A stretch of 56,985 nt of DNA from Stenotrophomonas sp. PS02298 (GCF_029959445.1 NZ_JASCOR010000007.1:1-56985), one strand, 5' to 3'. Positions 42,601 through 56,599 are shown, counted from the stretch's first letter. Notes: generated by a model from the letters alone, not told the origin. Made by a program: numbers and translations.

Positions 42601-43676
42601 GCATCAGCCTGGACATATTGAAGGCCCTGCGTAAACAGGCGGGGCTGGCGACGGCGCCGCCTGCAGGGCCCGCAGCTGTTGTAGGAGCGGCGTCAGCCGC
42701 GAAGCCACCGATGGTGGAAGCCGCAGCAGAGCCGGTTGCTCCGGATGCATCTGGTTCTTCATCGGCTGCGGAAACTACACCGGCTTCGCGGCTTACGCCG
42801 CTCCTACAAGAGCCGAAGACGGAATCCTCGGTATTCGGCTGGGTCGATCAGATCCAGCACAAACCTGCAGTACCGCAGGATGGCGCTGCGCTGCGTCGCT
42901 TGTTGGCCACACGCAATCGCGCCATCGCGCCGGCGCAGCCAGTCGAACGTGGCCCGGTTGATCGCGATCTACCCGGCACCGAGATCGCCCCCGGACTGCA
43001 TCTGATCGAAGCCTTCATCCCGCAGGCGATTCCAACGCAACCGCTGTCGTTGGCTTTCAGCAAGCGCCCTGAAGAAACTGTCGCGCCGCAGGACCTGCTG
43101 TTCTTCGATACCGAGACCACCGGCCTGGCCGGCGGCACCGGAACCCGCGCCTTCATGATCGGCGCCGCCGACTGGCATCACGATGCAGCGCGCGGCGAAG
43201 GCCTGCGCGTGCGCCAGCTGCTGATGTCGACGATGGGCGCGGAGAGCGCGATGCTGGAGTTGTTCGCCAGTTGGTTGTCACCGAGCACGGTGCTGTCCAG
43301 TTACAACGGCCGCTGTTACGACGCACCGCTGTTGAAGACGCGTTACCGTTTGGCGCGGCGTGGTGATCCGATTTCCGCGCTGGATCATGTTGATCTGCTG
43401 TTCCCTACTCGCCGTCGCTATCGCGGCACCTGGGAAAACTGTCGCTTGGCGACCATCGAGCGGCAACTGTTGCTGATAGCGCGCGAGGATGACTTGCCGG
43501 GTTCGGAAGCGCCTGCGGCGTGGTTGAGTTATCTGCGTGGCGGCAGCGCGCGTAATCTGCGTCGTGTTGGTGAACACAATCACCAGGACGTGGTGACTTT
43601 GGCGCTGCTGTTCCTGCGCCTGGTACAGGCGGAAGCGGATGAGCGGGCGGAATTGGCGCTGGAGGCTGAGGGCTGA
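42597..43676 (+). CDS. mrfB: MrfB/YprB-type exonuclease (RNase H-like), with an in-frame repeat insertion
   Basis: A 359-residue DEDDh-type 3'-5' exonuclease. Motif ExoI has the acidic pair in LLFFDTETTGLAGGTGTRA (Asp171, Glu173). Motif II lies in LSSYNGRCYDAPLL, and the C-terminal HNHQDVVTLALL has the His and Asp of motif III. The start overlaps the helicase stop as ATGA. The N-terminal region has an oddity: 42679-42810 is a complete inverted pair of the GTAGGAGCGGCGT palindromes, exactly 132 bp, adding 44 in-frame residues (about 28-71, VVGAASAAKPP to TPASRLTPLLQ) before the conserved domain begins. The catalytic part is untouched. Confidence 0.88.
   Translation: MSISLDILKALRKQAGLATAPPAGPAAVVGAASAAKPPMVEAAAEPVAPDASGSSSAAETTPASRLTPLLQEPKTESSVFGWVDQIQHKPAVPQDGAALRRLLATRNRAIAPAQPVERGPVDRDLPGTEIAPGLHLIEAFIPQAIPTQPLSLAFSKRPEETVAPQDLLFFDTETTGLAGGTGTRAFMIGAADWHHDAARGEGLRVRQLLMSTMGAESAMLELFASWLSPSTVLSSYNGRCYDAPLLKTRYRLARRGDPISALDHVDLLFPTRRRYRGTWENCRLATIERQLLLIAREDDLPGSEAPAAWLSYLRGGSARNLRRVGEHNHQDVVTLALLFLRLVQAEADERAELALEAEG
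42679..42810. repeat. REP-like doublet inside the mrfB coding sequence
   Basis: TTGTAGGAGCGGCGTCAGCC…GCGAAGCCAC (42679-42708) and CGGCTTCGCGGCTTACGCCG…CTCCTACAAG (42781-42810) are the same two arms as the intergenic doublet at 29536-29679. The block is 132 bp, keeps the frame and has no stop in it. Confidence 0.88.
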
Positions 43677-43705
43677 TTTTCGGTTGCTCGTCAGGCTCTG
43701 CTTGT

Positions 43706-43812
43706 AGAGCCTACCCCTCCCCAGCCCTCCCCTTGGCTATGCCAAAGGGAGGGGGCCAAGCTCTGCTCCCTCCCTTTCGCTGAAAGCGAAGGGGAGGGTT
43801 GGGGAGGGGTAC
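43706..43812. repeat. Intergenic palindromes between convergent genes
   Basis: Two units, CCTTGGCTATGCCAAAGG (43731-43748) and CCTTTCGCTGAAAGCGAAGG (43773-43792), with flanking CCCCTCCCC and GGTTGGGGAGGGG, separate mrfB from the M56 peptidase gene and may terminate both. Confidence 0.65.
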
Positions 43813-43858
43813 TTCTGCTTGAGCTCCAAACCAAGCCACAGCAAACCCTCCCAGAACA

Positions 43859-45679
43859 TCAACCACCAAGCGGCTGCGCGATTCCGCTGCTGATCGCTTC
43901 GCGGATCATCTGATCCGCATCACGATTGGCCTTGGCACTGGCCGCCGCCTGCTGCCGGCCCAGCTCGGCCTGCTGCTTGCCCAATTCCCTCTGCTGCGCA
44001 GCCAGGCTTTCCATCTCCGCACGCATCGCCGGGTTGTCCATTTCCTCGCGGGCCTGGTCAAGCTTGCGACGCGCTGCTTCGTATGCGCGGCGCTGTGCAT
44101 CGCTGCGTTCACCCGAACTCAGTGCCAACTCCGCCTGCTCACTCGCCAGCTCACCAATCCGTGCGCCGATCTCGCCCATGCGCTCACCGATCTGCCCCTG
44201 GCGGTCGCCCAAGGCTCCCTGCCGGTCACCCAGGCGGCCCTGCGCATCACCCAGACGCACGCTTTCGGCATACAACCCCTGAAAGCGCGACAAGGTTGCC
44301 GCATCGCGCACCACATAGCGCTTGCCATCACGACGCACCAGCAGCACGCCCTTGCCGTCGTCCAGTTGCTTGGCTTCGCGCAGGTCGGCGACGCTGCCAT
44401 TCATGACGTTGTGGTTGCCCTTGATCAATACATAACCATCGGCGTTCTGGTTGCTGGAAAGGTGGATCACACCTTGCGTACGCAATGGTTCAGCGGGTGC
44501 GGGCGGGGCGGCAGGCGGGGCGGGGGGCACGACCAGCGCCGGTGGAGCGGGCGGTGCAGGCGGGGCGGCGGGTACCGCAGCACCAGCAACCACCGTGCGC
44601 GACACCGAACGTGCAACCGGTGCAGTTGGCGCAACCGGGGCGACGGGCGCTGCCACAGGTGCGGGTGGTGCCGGCGGCGCGGGCGGTACCGGCATCGCCA
44701 CCAGCCGCAACGGTGCCACGCCGACCAGGGCGACGGCGGCAATGATCAAGGCCGCACCGACGCGCGGGAAGGAAGAAGTGTCCTGCAACATGAGCAATCT
44801 CCGCTTGAGGCTGAGGAAGGTCGGCGACGCGCTGGCCAAACCAGCGCCCGGCCGGGGAGCAACGCCCAACTGCAACAGCAGGCGTCCGTAGTGTTGGCGG
44901 CAGTGCCGGTCACCAGCGACCACCGCGGCATCCACCGCGGCTTCGCGGGCAATGCCGTATTCGCGGGCAGCCAGGTGCACCACCGGGTTGAAGAAGAACA
45001 GGTGCTGGGCAACTGCAGGCACCAATCCCAACCACAGGTCATGGCGTTGCAGATGCACGAGTTCGTGAGTCAGCGCCATGTCCAGCTGGTCGTCACCCAT
45101 GCGCTGCAGGCCACGCGCTGGCAGCAGCAGCACCGGACGCCATGGGCCAATCAGCTGCGGCGAGTCGATCGCAGAGCTGAGCATCAAGCGCGGTGCGCGG
45201 CGCAGGCCATGCGCATCGGCGGCAAGCGCAAGCGCCGCGTTGAGCTTGTGATCGTGGCAGGGCAGTGCGGCACGCAGCAGGGCACGACTGGCGCGATACG
45301 CCAGCGCAGTGCGCAATGCCATCACCAGTACGCCAGCAGCCCACATCGCCATCAGCACCAGGCTCCATGACCAACTGCTGTCCGCCGGCAAGGGCTGCAT
45401 CACGATGAGCGGCGCGGTAGCCACCGGTGCAGCGGTCACTGCAGCCTGCGCCACCATCGGTGCAGCATCGACGGCAGGCAGCAGCGGCAACTCCAGCGGT
45501 GACGCCCAGAACAGGCCAACCACGGCCTGCACCGCCACCAGCCACCACAGCGCGCACTGGGTGCTGGCCGGCAGGCGTCGCACGTAGCGGCACAGCAGCC
45601 ACACCAGCCCGGCCAACAGCGCAGTCTGCACGCTGGTCGCCAACAGGCGGCTGCCCAACAACTCGAGCGTCATCGACAT
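43859..45679 (-). CDS. M56 (BlaR1/MecR1-like) membrane metallopeptidase with a novel C-terminal region
   Basis: A 606-residue protein. Three or four N-terminal membrane helices precede the zinc motif HELVH (205-209) with the following HDL and the downstream FFFNPVVHLA and REAAVDAA segments of M56 peptidases. After a last helix (about residues 310-330) comes an Ala/Pro-rich linker of about 90 residues, then a strand-rich segment (IHLSSNQNADGYVLIKGNHN) and a coiled coil with seven-residue periodicity (LGDAQGRLGDRQGALGDRQG). There is no penicillin-binding sensor domain, so it probably does not sense beta-lactams directly. GGAGG lies 8 nt before the ATG. The repressor gene is 3 nt upstream. Confidence 0.85.
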   Translation of the reverse strand: MSMTLELLGSRLLATSVQTALLAGLVWLLCRYVRRLPASTQCALWWLVAVQAVVGLFWASPLELPLLPAVDAAPMVAQAAVTAAPVATAPLIVMQPLPADSSWSWSLVLMAMWAAGVLVMALRTALAYRASRALLRAALPCHDHKLNAALALAADAHGLRRAPRLMLSSAIDSPQLIGPWRPVLLLPARGLQRMGDDQLDMALTHELVHLQRHDLWLGLVPAVAQHLFFFNPVVHLAAREYGIAREAAVDAAVVAGDRHCRQHYGRLLLQLGVAPRPGAGLASASPTFLSLKRRLLMLQDTSSFPRVGAALIIAAVALVGVAPLRLVAMPVPPAPPAPPAPVAAPVAPVAPTAPVARSVSRTVVAGAAVPAAPPAPPAPPALVVPPAPPAAPPAPAEPLRTQGVIHLSSNQNADGYVLIKGNHNVMNGSVADLREAKQLDDGKGVLLVRRDGKRYVVRDAATLSRFQGLYAESVRLGDAQGRLGDRQGALGDRQGQIGERMGEIGARIGELASEQAELALSSGERSDAQRRAYEAARRKLDQAREEMDNPAMRAEMESLAAQQRELGKQQAELGRQQAAASAKANRDADQMIREAISSGIAQPLGG

Positions 45680-45682
45680 GGC

Positions 45683-46069
45683 TCAGTCCTCCCGGCGCTG
45701 CGACTGCAGCTTGCTGACCAGCGCTTCCAGTTCGGCCAGTTCGTTGTCGCTGACCTCGGCTTTCTCCGACATCCACGCCACGAAGGGCGAGATCGAGCCC
45801 TGCAGGGTCTTCTCGACGAAGCTGCCGACCGCGCCGTTGACCACGTCCTGCTGTTCGGCGGTGGAGCTGTAGCGGTACACGCCTTCGTCCTGCTCGCGCT
45901 GCAGGTAACCCTTGGTGCGCAGGCGCTCCATCATCGTCAGCACGGTGGAGCGGGCCAGCCCGCGGGCCTCACCGAAGCGCGCGGCAACCTCGCCGACGCT
46001 GGTGGGTTCGTTCTCTCCGATGTACTGCAACAGGGCCAGTTCCTGGTCCCCGATGGTCTTGCGGCGCAT
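45683..46069 (-). CDS. BlaI/MecI-family transcriptional repressor
   Basis: A 128-residue BlaI/MecI/CopY-type repressor. The winged helix region reads IGDQELALLQYIGENEPTSV then RSTVLTMMERLRTKGYLQRE, and the C-terminal dimerisation domain contains a proteolysis-prone region. The ATG at 46069 is preceded by GGAGA; the longer upstream frame is not supported. The M56 peptidase follows, 3 nt after its stop, as in other BlaI/BlaR pairs, where the peptidase cleaves the repressor. Two matching operator sites lie directly upstream. Confidence 0.9.
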   Translation of the reverse strand: MRRKTIGDQELALLQYIGENEPTSVGEVAARFGEARGLARSTVLTMMERLRTKGYLQREQDEGVYRYSSTAEQQDVVNGAVGSFVEKTLQGSISPFVAWMSEKAEVSDNELAELEALVSKLQSQRRED

Positions 46070-46081
46070 GGCCGTCTCCGT

Positions 46082-46097
46082 GACTACATTTGTCGTC
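46082..46097 (+). promoter_or_regulatory. BlaI-type operator, proximal site
   Basis: GACTACATTTGTCGTC matches the BlaI/MecI operator pattern TACAnnTGTA with one deviation in the outer arm. It lies 12 bp before the blaI-type gene's start. Confidence 0.6.
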
Positions 46098-46108
46098 ACG
46101 GTAGATCT

Positions 46109-46124
46109 GCCTACATTTGTAGTC
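46109..46124 (+). promoter_or_regulatory. BlaI-type operator, distal site
   Basis: GCCTACATTTGTAGTC contains the perfect CTACATTTGTAG palindrome of the BlaI/MecI family, with a 27-bp offset from the proximal site. Paired sites like this allow cooperative autorepression. Confidence 0.7.
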
Positions 46125-46166
46125 AATAGCCCGGATGGCACCCTGTCCGCTGCCGGGCTGAATGAT

Positions 46167-47282
46167 TCAGCTGACCGCGCTGTCGATCTGCCAGCGTGCG
46201 AACTCGCTTTCAAACTCGGCCAGGCTAAGTAGACCGAGACAGGCATGGGCACCGGTCGGCAGCGCCTCACCACGGGCAACGCGGCGCGCCAGCAGCACGG
46301 CCGCGAGGGTCGGAATCTCCGGGCCGTGCAGCATTGGCGCGGTCAAATCCCAATGCACGGTGTGCTGCAGGCCACCGCGCTGACCACGCAAAGTGATTCG
46401 CATGCCGCCAAGATCAGTGCCGAAGCGATCGAACCAGCGCCCTGCTCGGGCGAACACGCCGGCCAAGGCTTCCATCGGCAATGGCAGGCCAACGCGGCGA
46501 AGCCAGGCCATCGCAGCCAGGCAACGCGACAGGAAGGGCAACTCCAGCGCCGCACGGAAGCGCACGGTCGCCACGCCTGGATAGCGTTGCACCAGCAATG
46601 TGTGATCCGGCACATCGCAGGGCGAGGCCAGGCGCGGACCGATACGTGCGAAGCGCACCGGCTGCGGATCGGCCCAGCCGACCACGGTCTGCCAGCGACC
46701 ATCCACCCAGCACTCGAACGGCTTGCCGCAATACGACAGCACCGCGCGCACCGTGGCCATGCCCAAGGGCGTGGCCTGCGCGGGTGCGATCACCATGTCG
46801 ATGCTGTGCAGTTGATCGAACTGCGGGGCGAGTGCGTCCACGACTGCGCTGGACAGCGCCGGCAAGGTGCTGGCGCCGCTGATCGCGCTGCGTTGTGTCT
46901 GTTCGGCCAAGGCCTGCAGCTGCTGCGGGAAATCCGCGACGAAATCGCGACCGTCGGCCAGGTCGATGTAATGCATACCCGCGCGCAGGCAGGCCTGAGC
47001 CACGTCGTAGCCCTGGCCTTGGAAAGGACCGGCTGTGTGGATGACCAGTGCAGCTCGCGTGGCTGCAAGCTGCGCTGCGAAATCAGCTGCGGCGGTATCC
47101 AGCCTGCACATCTCGATGGCCGCCAGATCCACACCGGGTAGATGCGCCGCAGCCTGCGCTGGGTTGCGGCCCGCGGCTATGACTTTGATGCCTGGCGTGA
47201 TCGCAAGCGCACGCACGATGCGCGCGCCGAAATGACCGTAACCGCCCAACACCAGAACACGACAGCTTTCCTGCTGCGACAT
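46167..47282 (-). CDS. Saccharopine dehydrogenase-like NADP-binding protein
   Basis: A 371-residue oxidoreductase. The Rossmann motif is VLVLGGYGHFGARIVRAL (about residues 9-26), followed by AAGRNPAQAAAHL and HTAGPFQGQGYDVAQACLRA, then HYIDLADGRDFVADF, a pattern of the saccharopine dehydrogenase NADP-binding family. The rest resembles proteins of unknown substrate in this family. AGGAA lies 7 nt before the start. Its 3' end lies close to the blaI-type operator region. Confidence 0.82.
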   Translation of the reverse strand: MSQQESCRVLVLGGYGHFGARIVRALAITPGIKVIAAGRNPAQAAAHLPGVDLAAIEMCRLDTAAADFAAQLAATRAALVIHTAGPFQGQGYDVAQACLRAGMHYIDLADGRDFVADFPQQLQALAEQTQRSAISGASTLPALSSAVVDALAPQFDQLHSIDMVIAPAQATPLGMATVRAVLSYCGKPFECWVDGRWQTVVGWADPQPVRFARIGPRLASPCDVPDHTLLVQRYPGVATVRFRAALELPFLSRCLAAMAWLRRVGLPLPMEALAGVFARAGRWFDRFGTDLGGMRITLRGQRGGLQHTVHWDLTAPMLHGPEIPTLAAVLLARRVARGEALPTGAHACLGLLSLAEFESEFARWQIDSAVS

Positions 47283-47808
47283 CGGATCTTCCTGCGTTGA
47301 TTGCTGGGTGGATTATCAGCGAGGAATGAACTGAGTTGGTCCCTCCCCTTTGACGTAGCCAAGCGGGAGGTTGGGAGGGGTGGCTTTTGCCGTTGCTTGT
47401 GCTCGTGGTTCGGCGTTCCAGCGAAGAGCACCCCTCCCCAACCCTCCCCTGCGCGTTGCGCAAGGGAGGGAGCAGGTCCGCTGCGCTTGATGCAAGGGAG
47501 GGAGGCTTTGCCCCTCCCCTTTGACGTAGCCCAGGGGGAGGTTGGGAGGGAGTGGCTTTGGCCGTTGCTTGTGCTCGTGGTTCGACGTTCCAGCGAAAAG
47601 CCCCCCTCCCCAACCCTCCCCTGCGCGTTGCGCAAGGGAGGGAGCAGGTCCGCTGCGCTTGATGCAAGGGAGGGAGGCTTTGCCCCTCCCCTTCGCTGCG
47701 CGAAAGGGAGGGAGTGGATGCGCAGCGCTCCGTCGGAACCAGGGCTCTTCATCCCGCTCTTACGCAAACAATCGCACCCTGCATGCATACCACCACCTGG
47801 AGTCCGCC
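47283..47808. other. Gene-free, repeat-filled intergenic region
   Basis: This 526-bp gap between divergent genes carries a tandem duplication and several palindromes. No ORF in it has recognisable family features. The promoter of the I78-type gene must lie in the last 100 bp. Confidence 0.55.
47342..47690. repeat. Tandem duplication with a period of about 171-172 bp
   Basis: A ~172-bp block starting CCTCCCCTTTGACGTAGCC recurs (47350 and 47521), including the shared phrase TTGCTTGTGCTCGTGGTTCG and the palindrome CCCTGCGCGTTGCGCAAGGG (47448 and 47620). The copies differ at several positions, so the duplication is not very recent. Confidence 0.75.
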
Positions 47809-48138
47809 ATGTACCGGATGCTGGTCATCGCCAGTTTCAGCGCCATCGTCGCCACTGCCTGCAGCACCACCCGGGTCAGTCAGGTGCAACCCATCGATGG
47901 TGTCATCTCCGGCCAATGCCATACCGACATGGTGCGCGGTGCGGTCGGCCTTGCCGCCGGGCCTGATACCGTCGAGCGCGCGCGCGTGGACAGCGACAGC
48001 CTGCAGGTGCAGGTGGTGCGCGGCAACGACCAACCCGACAGCGCGGCCTCCATCCAGACCCAGGCATCGACGGGGGGTGAGCGCCTGACCATCGAAGTGG
48101 GCCGAACCAACAACATCACCGCGCTGCGTTGCGGTTGA
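47809..48138 (+). CDS. Peptidase inhibitor I78-like lipoprotein (copy 1)
   Basis: A 109-residue protein with a lipobox-like VATACS (Cys about residue 18). The pattern VISGQCHTDMVRGAVGLAAG and the end NNITALRCG resemble I78-family peptidase inhibitors, small secreted proteins that block serine proteases, though the conserved segment deviates more than in the next gene. The ATG at 47809 follows GGAGTCCGCC. It is 202 bp upstream of a second family member on the same strand. Confidence 0.75.
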   Translation: MYRMLVIASFSAIVATACSTTRVSQVQPIDGVISGQCHTDMVRGAVGLAAGPDTVERARVDSDSLQVQVVRGNDQPDSAASIQTQASTGGERLTIEVGRTNNITALRCG

Positions 48139-48340
48139 AACGCCGGCTGTCGAAACGCAGGTTGACCTGTGCAACACAGCGTGGAACGGCCTGCGGCGGT
48201 TCTCCGCGGTAAAACTGTGCCGCTCGCGTCCTCAACAGAGACAGCTACGCAGCAGTGTCGCGCAATCTGGTGCGACGCAGTGTCAACACTTCCTCACTTG
48301 GCGATATGCTTGGGCTGACCCTCAATAGCTTGGAGTTCCG

Positions 48341-48727
48341 ATGCAATTCCCGTCGACGCCGCGCGCCCTGCGCCGCCCCGCCGCCCTGATTGCCACCGCT
48401 GCACTGCTGCTGGCCCTGAGCGGCTGCACAAAGCCGGCCCCGGAAGAACAGGATGAGGCACTGAACCAATCCCAGCAGGCCGCTGAAGCCGCCGCAGCGC
48501 CCGCTGAAGCCACGCCGCCGCCGGGCGCCTGCGACGCCAGCCAGGTGCAGGGTCTGGTCGGACAGACCTATACCGATGCCATGCAGGCCCAGGCCAAGGA
48601 AGACGCCGGTGCCACCGACGTGCGCGTGCTCAAGCCCAACCAGCCGGTCACGATGGAGTTCATCGGCGAGCGCCTGAACATCGAACTGGATGAAAAGGGC
48701 GCGGTCAGCGGCGTCCGCTGCGGCTGA
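48341..48727 (+). CDS. Peptidase inhibitor I78-family lipoprotein (copy 2)
   Basis: A 128-residue protein with a lipobox (LLALSGC, about residue 28) and an Ala/Pro/Gln-rich linker. The I78 core is well kept: GACDASQVQGLVGQTYTDAM, DVRVLKPNQPVTMEF and the terminal LNIELDEKG…SGVRCG, with the two Cys. It probably inhibits a serine protease in the periplasm. GGAG lies 6 nt before the ATG. Confidence 0.88.
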   Translation: MQFPSTPRALRRPAALIATAALLLALSGCTKPAPEEQDEALNQSQQAAEAAAAPAEATPPPGACDASQVQGLVGQTYTDAMQAQAKEDAGATDVRVLKPNQPVTMEFIGERLNIELDEKGAVSGVRCG

Positions 48728-48737
48728 ATTGGCAGCG

Positions 48738-48764
48738 CCAAAGCCTTGCTGGGCAAGGCTTTGG
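48738..48764 (+). terminator. Hairpin after the I78 gene
   Basis: CCAAAGCCTTGC (48738-48749) and GCAAGGCTTTGG (48753-48764) form a perfect 12-bp stem with a 3-nt loop, 10 nt after the stop codon. A short T-rich stretch follows. Confidence 0.75.
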
Positions 48765-49034
48765 TTGCGCTCGCAACGATGTATTGCGGCGTTGCAACAA
48801 CTGTGATTTAGTCGAACCATCCGGTGACCTCAAGGTGCGCTCCAGGTTGAGCACATCATGTGCATTGGATGGGCGCGAGGGCGCTTGGGTCAGGCGTAAG
48901 ACGCCATCAGGGCGTGCGCCGGGTCTTATCCCAACAGCACGTGCGGCAGCACGGCGCGAACCATCTGATAGGCATGACGTGCTCTGCGAGCGGGCAAGAG
49001 TGTCGCCGCTCACCTGAATCGCACCGAGGCACAG
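48765..49034 (+). other. Leader and promoter region of gltB
   Basis: This 270-bp region before gltB has lower GC near 48776-48820 and carries no gene I can support. It must contain the gltBD promoter; I could not assign -10 and -35 boxes with confidence. GAGG lies 7 nt before the gltB ATG. Confidence 0.4.
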
Positions 49035-53489
<4,455 letters not shown>

Positions 53490-53495
53490 CGGCTA

Positions 53496-55069
<1,574 letters not shown>

Positions 55070-55397
55070 GGTCGGGGCCGCGCCAAGAGCGCCCTCACCC
55101 CTACCCCTCTCCCGTTGAAACGGGAGAGGGGATTACTTCGGCATTTTCTGCCTGACAGCTGCCGAGCTCGCTGCTTCGGCTGTTAGCTTTGGCTACTGGC
55201 CTTGGCACCTCGATTTGGCCCTCGGCTTTGGACTGTCCGTTCGCCAGGTAATGACGACCTCCCTTCTCCCGCTTGCGGGAGAAGGTGCCCGGAGGGCGGA
55301 TGAGGGGAGCTTTGGCTTTGGCTTTGCCCCCAACGCCACCAACAAGCCGGCACCCAGCTGCCCTACACTCAGAAACTCCGCACAAAGAGAAGCAGCA
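55070..55397. repeat. Palindromes and satellite-like sequence after gltD
   Basis: CCCTCTCCCGTTGAAACGGG (55105-55124) with its GAGAGGGG partner, a second unit with CCTTCTCCCGCTTGCGGGAG (55262-), and scattered GGCTTTGG/TTGGCTAC hexamer-like runs (55165-55235 and 55309-55328) fill this 328-bp gap. No gene is seen apart from a leader to the next start. Confidence 0.6.
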
Positions 55398-56270
55398 ATG
55401 CGCATCGGCCTGGCCGCAAACCGTCTCCATCACGAAAGCGCAGACGCTGCGTTGTTCCGTTGGCTGCGCGCCAGCGAAACCGGAATACGCGAACTGGGAG
55501 TGGAGTTGCATGCCGTTGGCCGCACCTACGACGCCATTGCCAGCACTCATCCTCTGCAGGATTACCCCGGACTTCAGCGCTACCCAAACGGCCGCGAAGG
55601 CGGATTGATGAAGCTGGTGGCCGAAGTCGTAGGCATGGGCACCCCGGAGCGCACACTCGATGGCGCGATCTACTTCATTGACCCGGTCGATCCCTCATCG
55701 GTGTTCCCGGAAGCCATCGCACTCAAGCGTCAGTGCGTCATCCACGGAAAACCCTTCATCTCCACGGTGGCCACCGCTCGTGACTGGATTGAAATGGAAC
55801 GCATCCACGCCGGCTTCGCTCCGGATCCAGGCGCCGATGATCTGCACGACTTCAGCAAACAGACGCTGGCGCTGATCGCCCACGATGCGCGCAAGCCAGA
55901 GATGCTCGCCTTCGCATCAGAGCACTTCGACGTGTTGTCGCAGTTCGAACACCGCATCGGTACCGGTACCACCGGTCAACGCTTGAATGAGATGGCCTGG
56001 AGCCGCGGCTGGCCACGTGACCAGGAATGGATCCACCGCTTCCAGAGCGGCCCGCTCGGTGGCGATGCGCAGATTGCCGATCGTGTGCTTGAGCACCGCT
56101 GCCAACGCGCGATCTTTTTTGAAGATCCGCATGTGGCGCGCCAGCATGAAGCGGACATCCAGTTGTTGGAACGCGCGGTGACCACGGTTACCGACGACGC
56201 GGTATGCATCACCGCGCCCAATATTGCTGCCCGCTGGGCAACAGCCGCGCAGATCCGCCGGAACGCCTGA
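55398..56270 (+). CDS. Methylglyoxal synthase-like protein with duplicated MGS domain
   Basis: A 290-residue protein. The C-terminal half (about 155-285) is a methylglyoxal synthase domain: LALIAHDARKPEM at its start, GTGTTGQRLNE, then SGPLGGDAQIAD with the catalytic Asp223, IFFEDP and the HEADI segment. E. coli MgsA is about 152 residues. The N-terminal half (1-130) has the same order (LAANRLHHES, GRTYDAI, NGREGGLMKLV, AIYFIDPVDPSS, STVATARDW) but lacks the catalytic Asp motif, so it looks like a degenerate copy. The enzyme converts dihydroxyacetone phosphate to methylglyoxal, by family. GAGAAG lies 6 nt before the ATG at 55398. Confidence 0.85.
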   Translation: MRIGLAANRLHHESADAALFRWLRASETGIRELGVELHAVGRTYDAIASTHPLQDYPGLQRYPNGREGGLMKLVAEVVGMGTPERTLDGAIYFIDPVDPSSVFPEAIALKRQCVIHGKPFISTVATARDWIEMERIHAGFAPDPGADDLHDFSKQTLALIAHDARKPEMLAFASEHFDVLSQFEHRIGTGTTGQRLNEMAWSRGWPRDQEWIHRFQSGPLGGDAQIADRVLEHRCQRAIFFEDPHVARQHEADIQLLERAVTTVTDDAVCITAPNIAARWATAAQIRRNA

Positions 56271-56272
56271 CC

Positions 56273-56295
56273 GTAGTGCCGAGCCATGCTCGGCA
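56273..56295. repeat. GTAG-headed palindrome (SMAG-like)
   Basis: GTAGTGCCGAGCCATGCTCG continuing GCA begins 3 bp after the stop of the MGS-like gene. It has the same core as the copies at 27045-27460 and 29473. Confidence 0.8.
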
Positions 56296-56330
56296 TCGGC
56301 GCACCAGGCGACGCCAGCAGAACCCCCTAC

Positions 56331-56375
56331 GCTTTGGCTTTGGCTTTGGCTTTGGCTTTGGCTTTGGCTTTGGCC
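56331..56375. repeat. (GGCTTT)n satellite
   Basis: Seven uninterrupted GGCTTT hexamers lie downstream of the MGS-like gene, followed by a cccttctcccg palindrome unit (56408-56450). It is the purest of the hexamer runs in the window. Confidence 0.85.
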
Positions 56376-56407
56376 GTTGCTCCGGCTGTTGCTCCAGCAG
56401 TTGCTTA

Positions 56408-56452
56408 AGCCCTTCTCCCGCCCGCGGGAGAAGGGTTGGGATGAGGGGAGCT
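56408..56452. repeat. Intergenic palindrome unit
   Basis: AGCCCTTCTCCCGCCCGCGG followed by GAGAAGGGTTGGGATGAGGGG is the same unit found three times at 27150-27410. Confidence 0.65.
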
Positions 56453-56599
56453 TTGGCTTTTAGCTTCTGGCTTCGCTCAAGCCTTTCCGCGCCGTTGTTC
56501 CTACGCGCTTCGCGACTGATGGCCCTAGGCCACCCAGCGCCGCTCCCACAAAAGCCTGCCATCGCTGCCAAAAGCCTGTCTTTGCTCCAGGCAAAGAAA

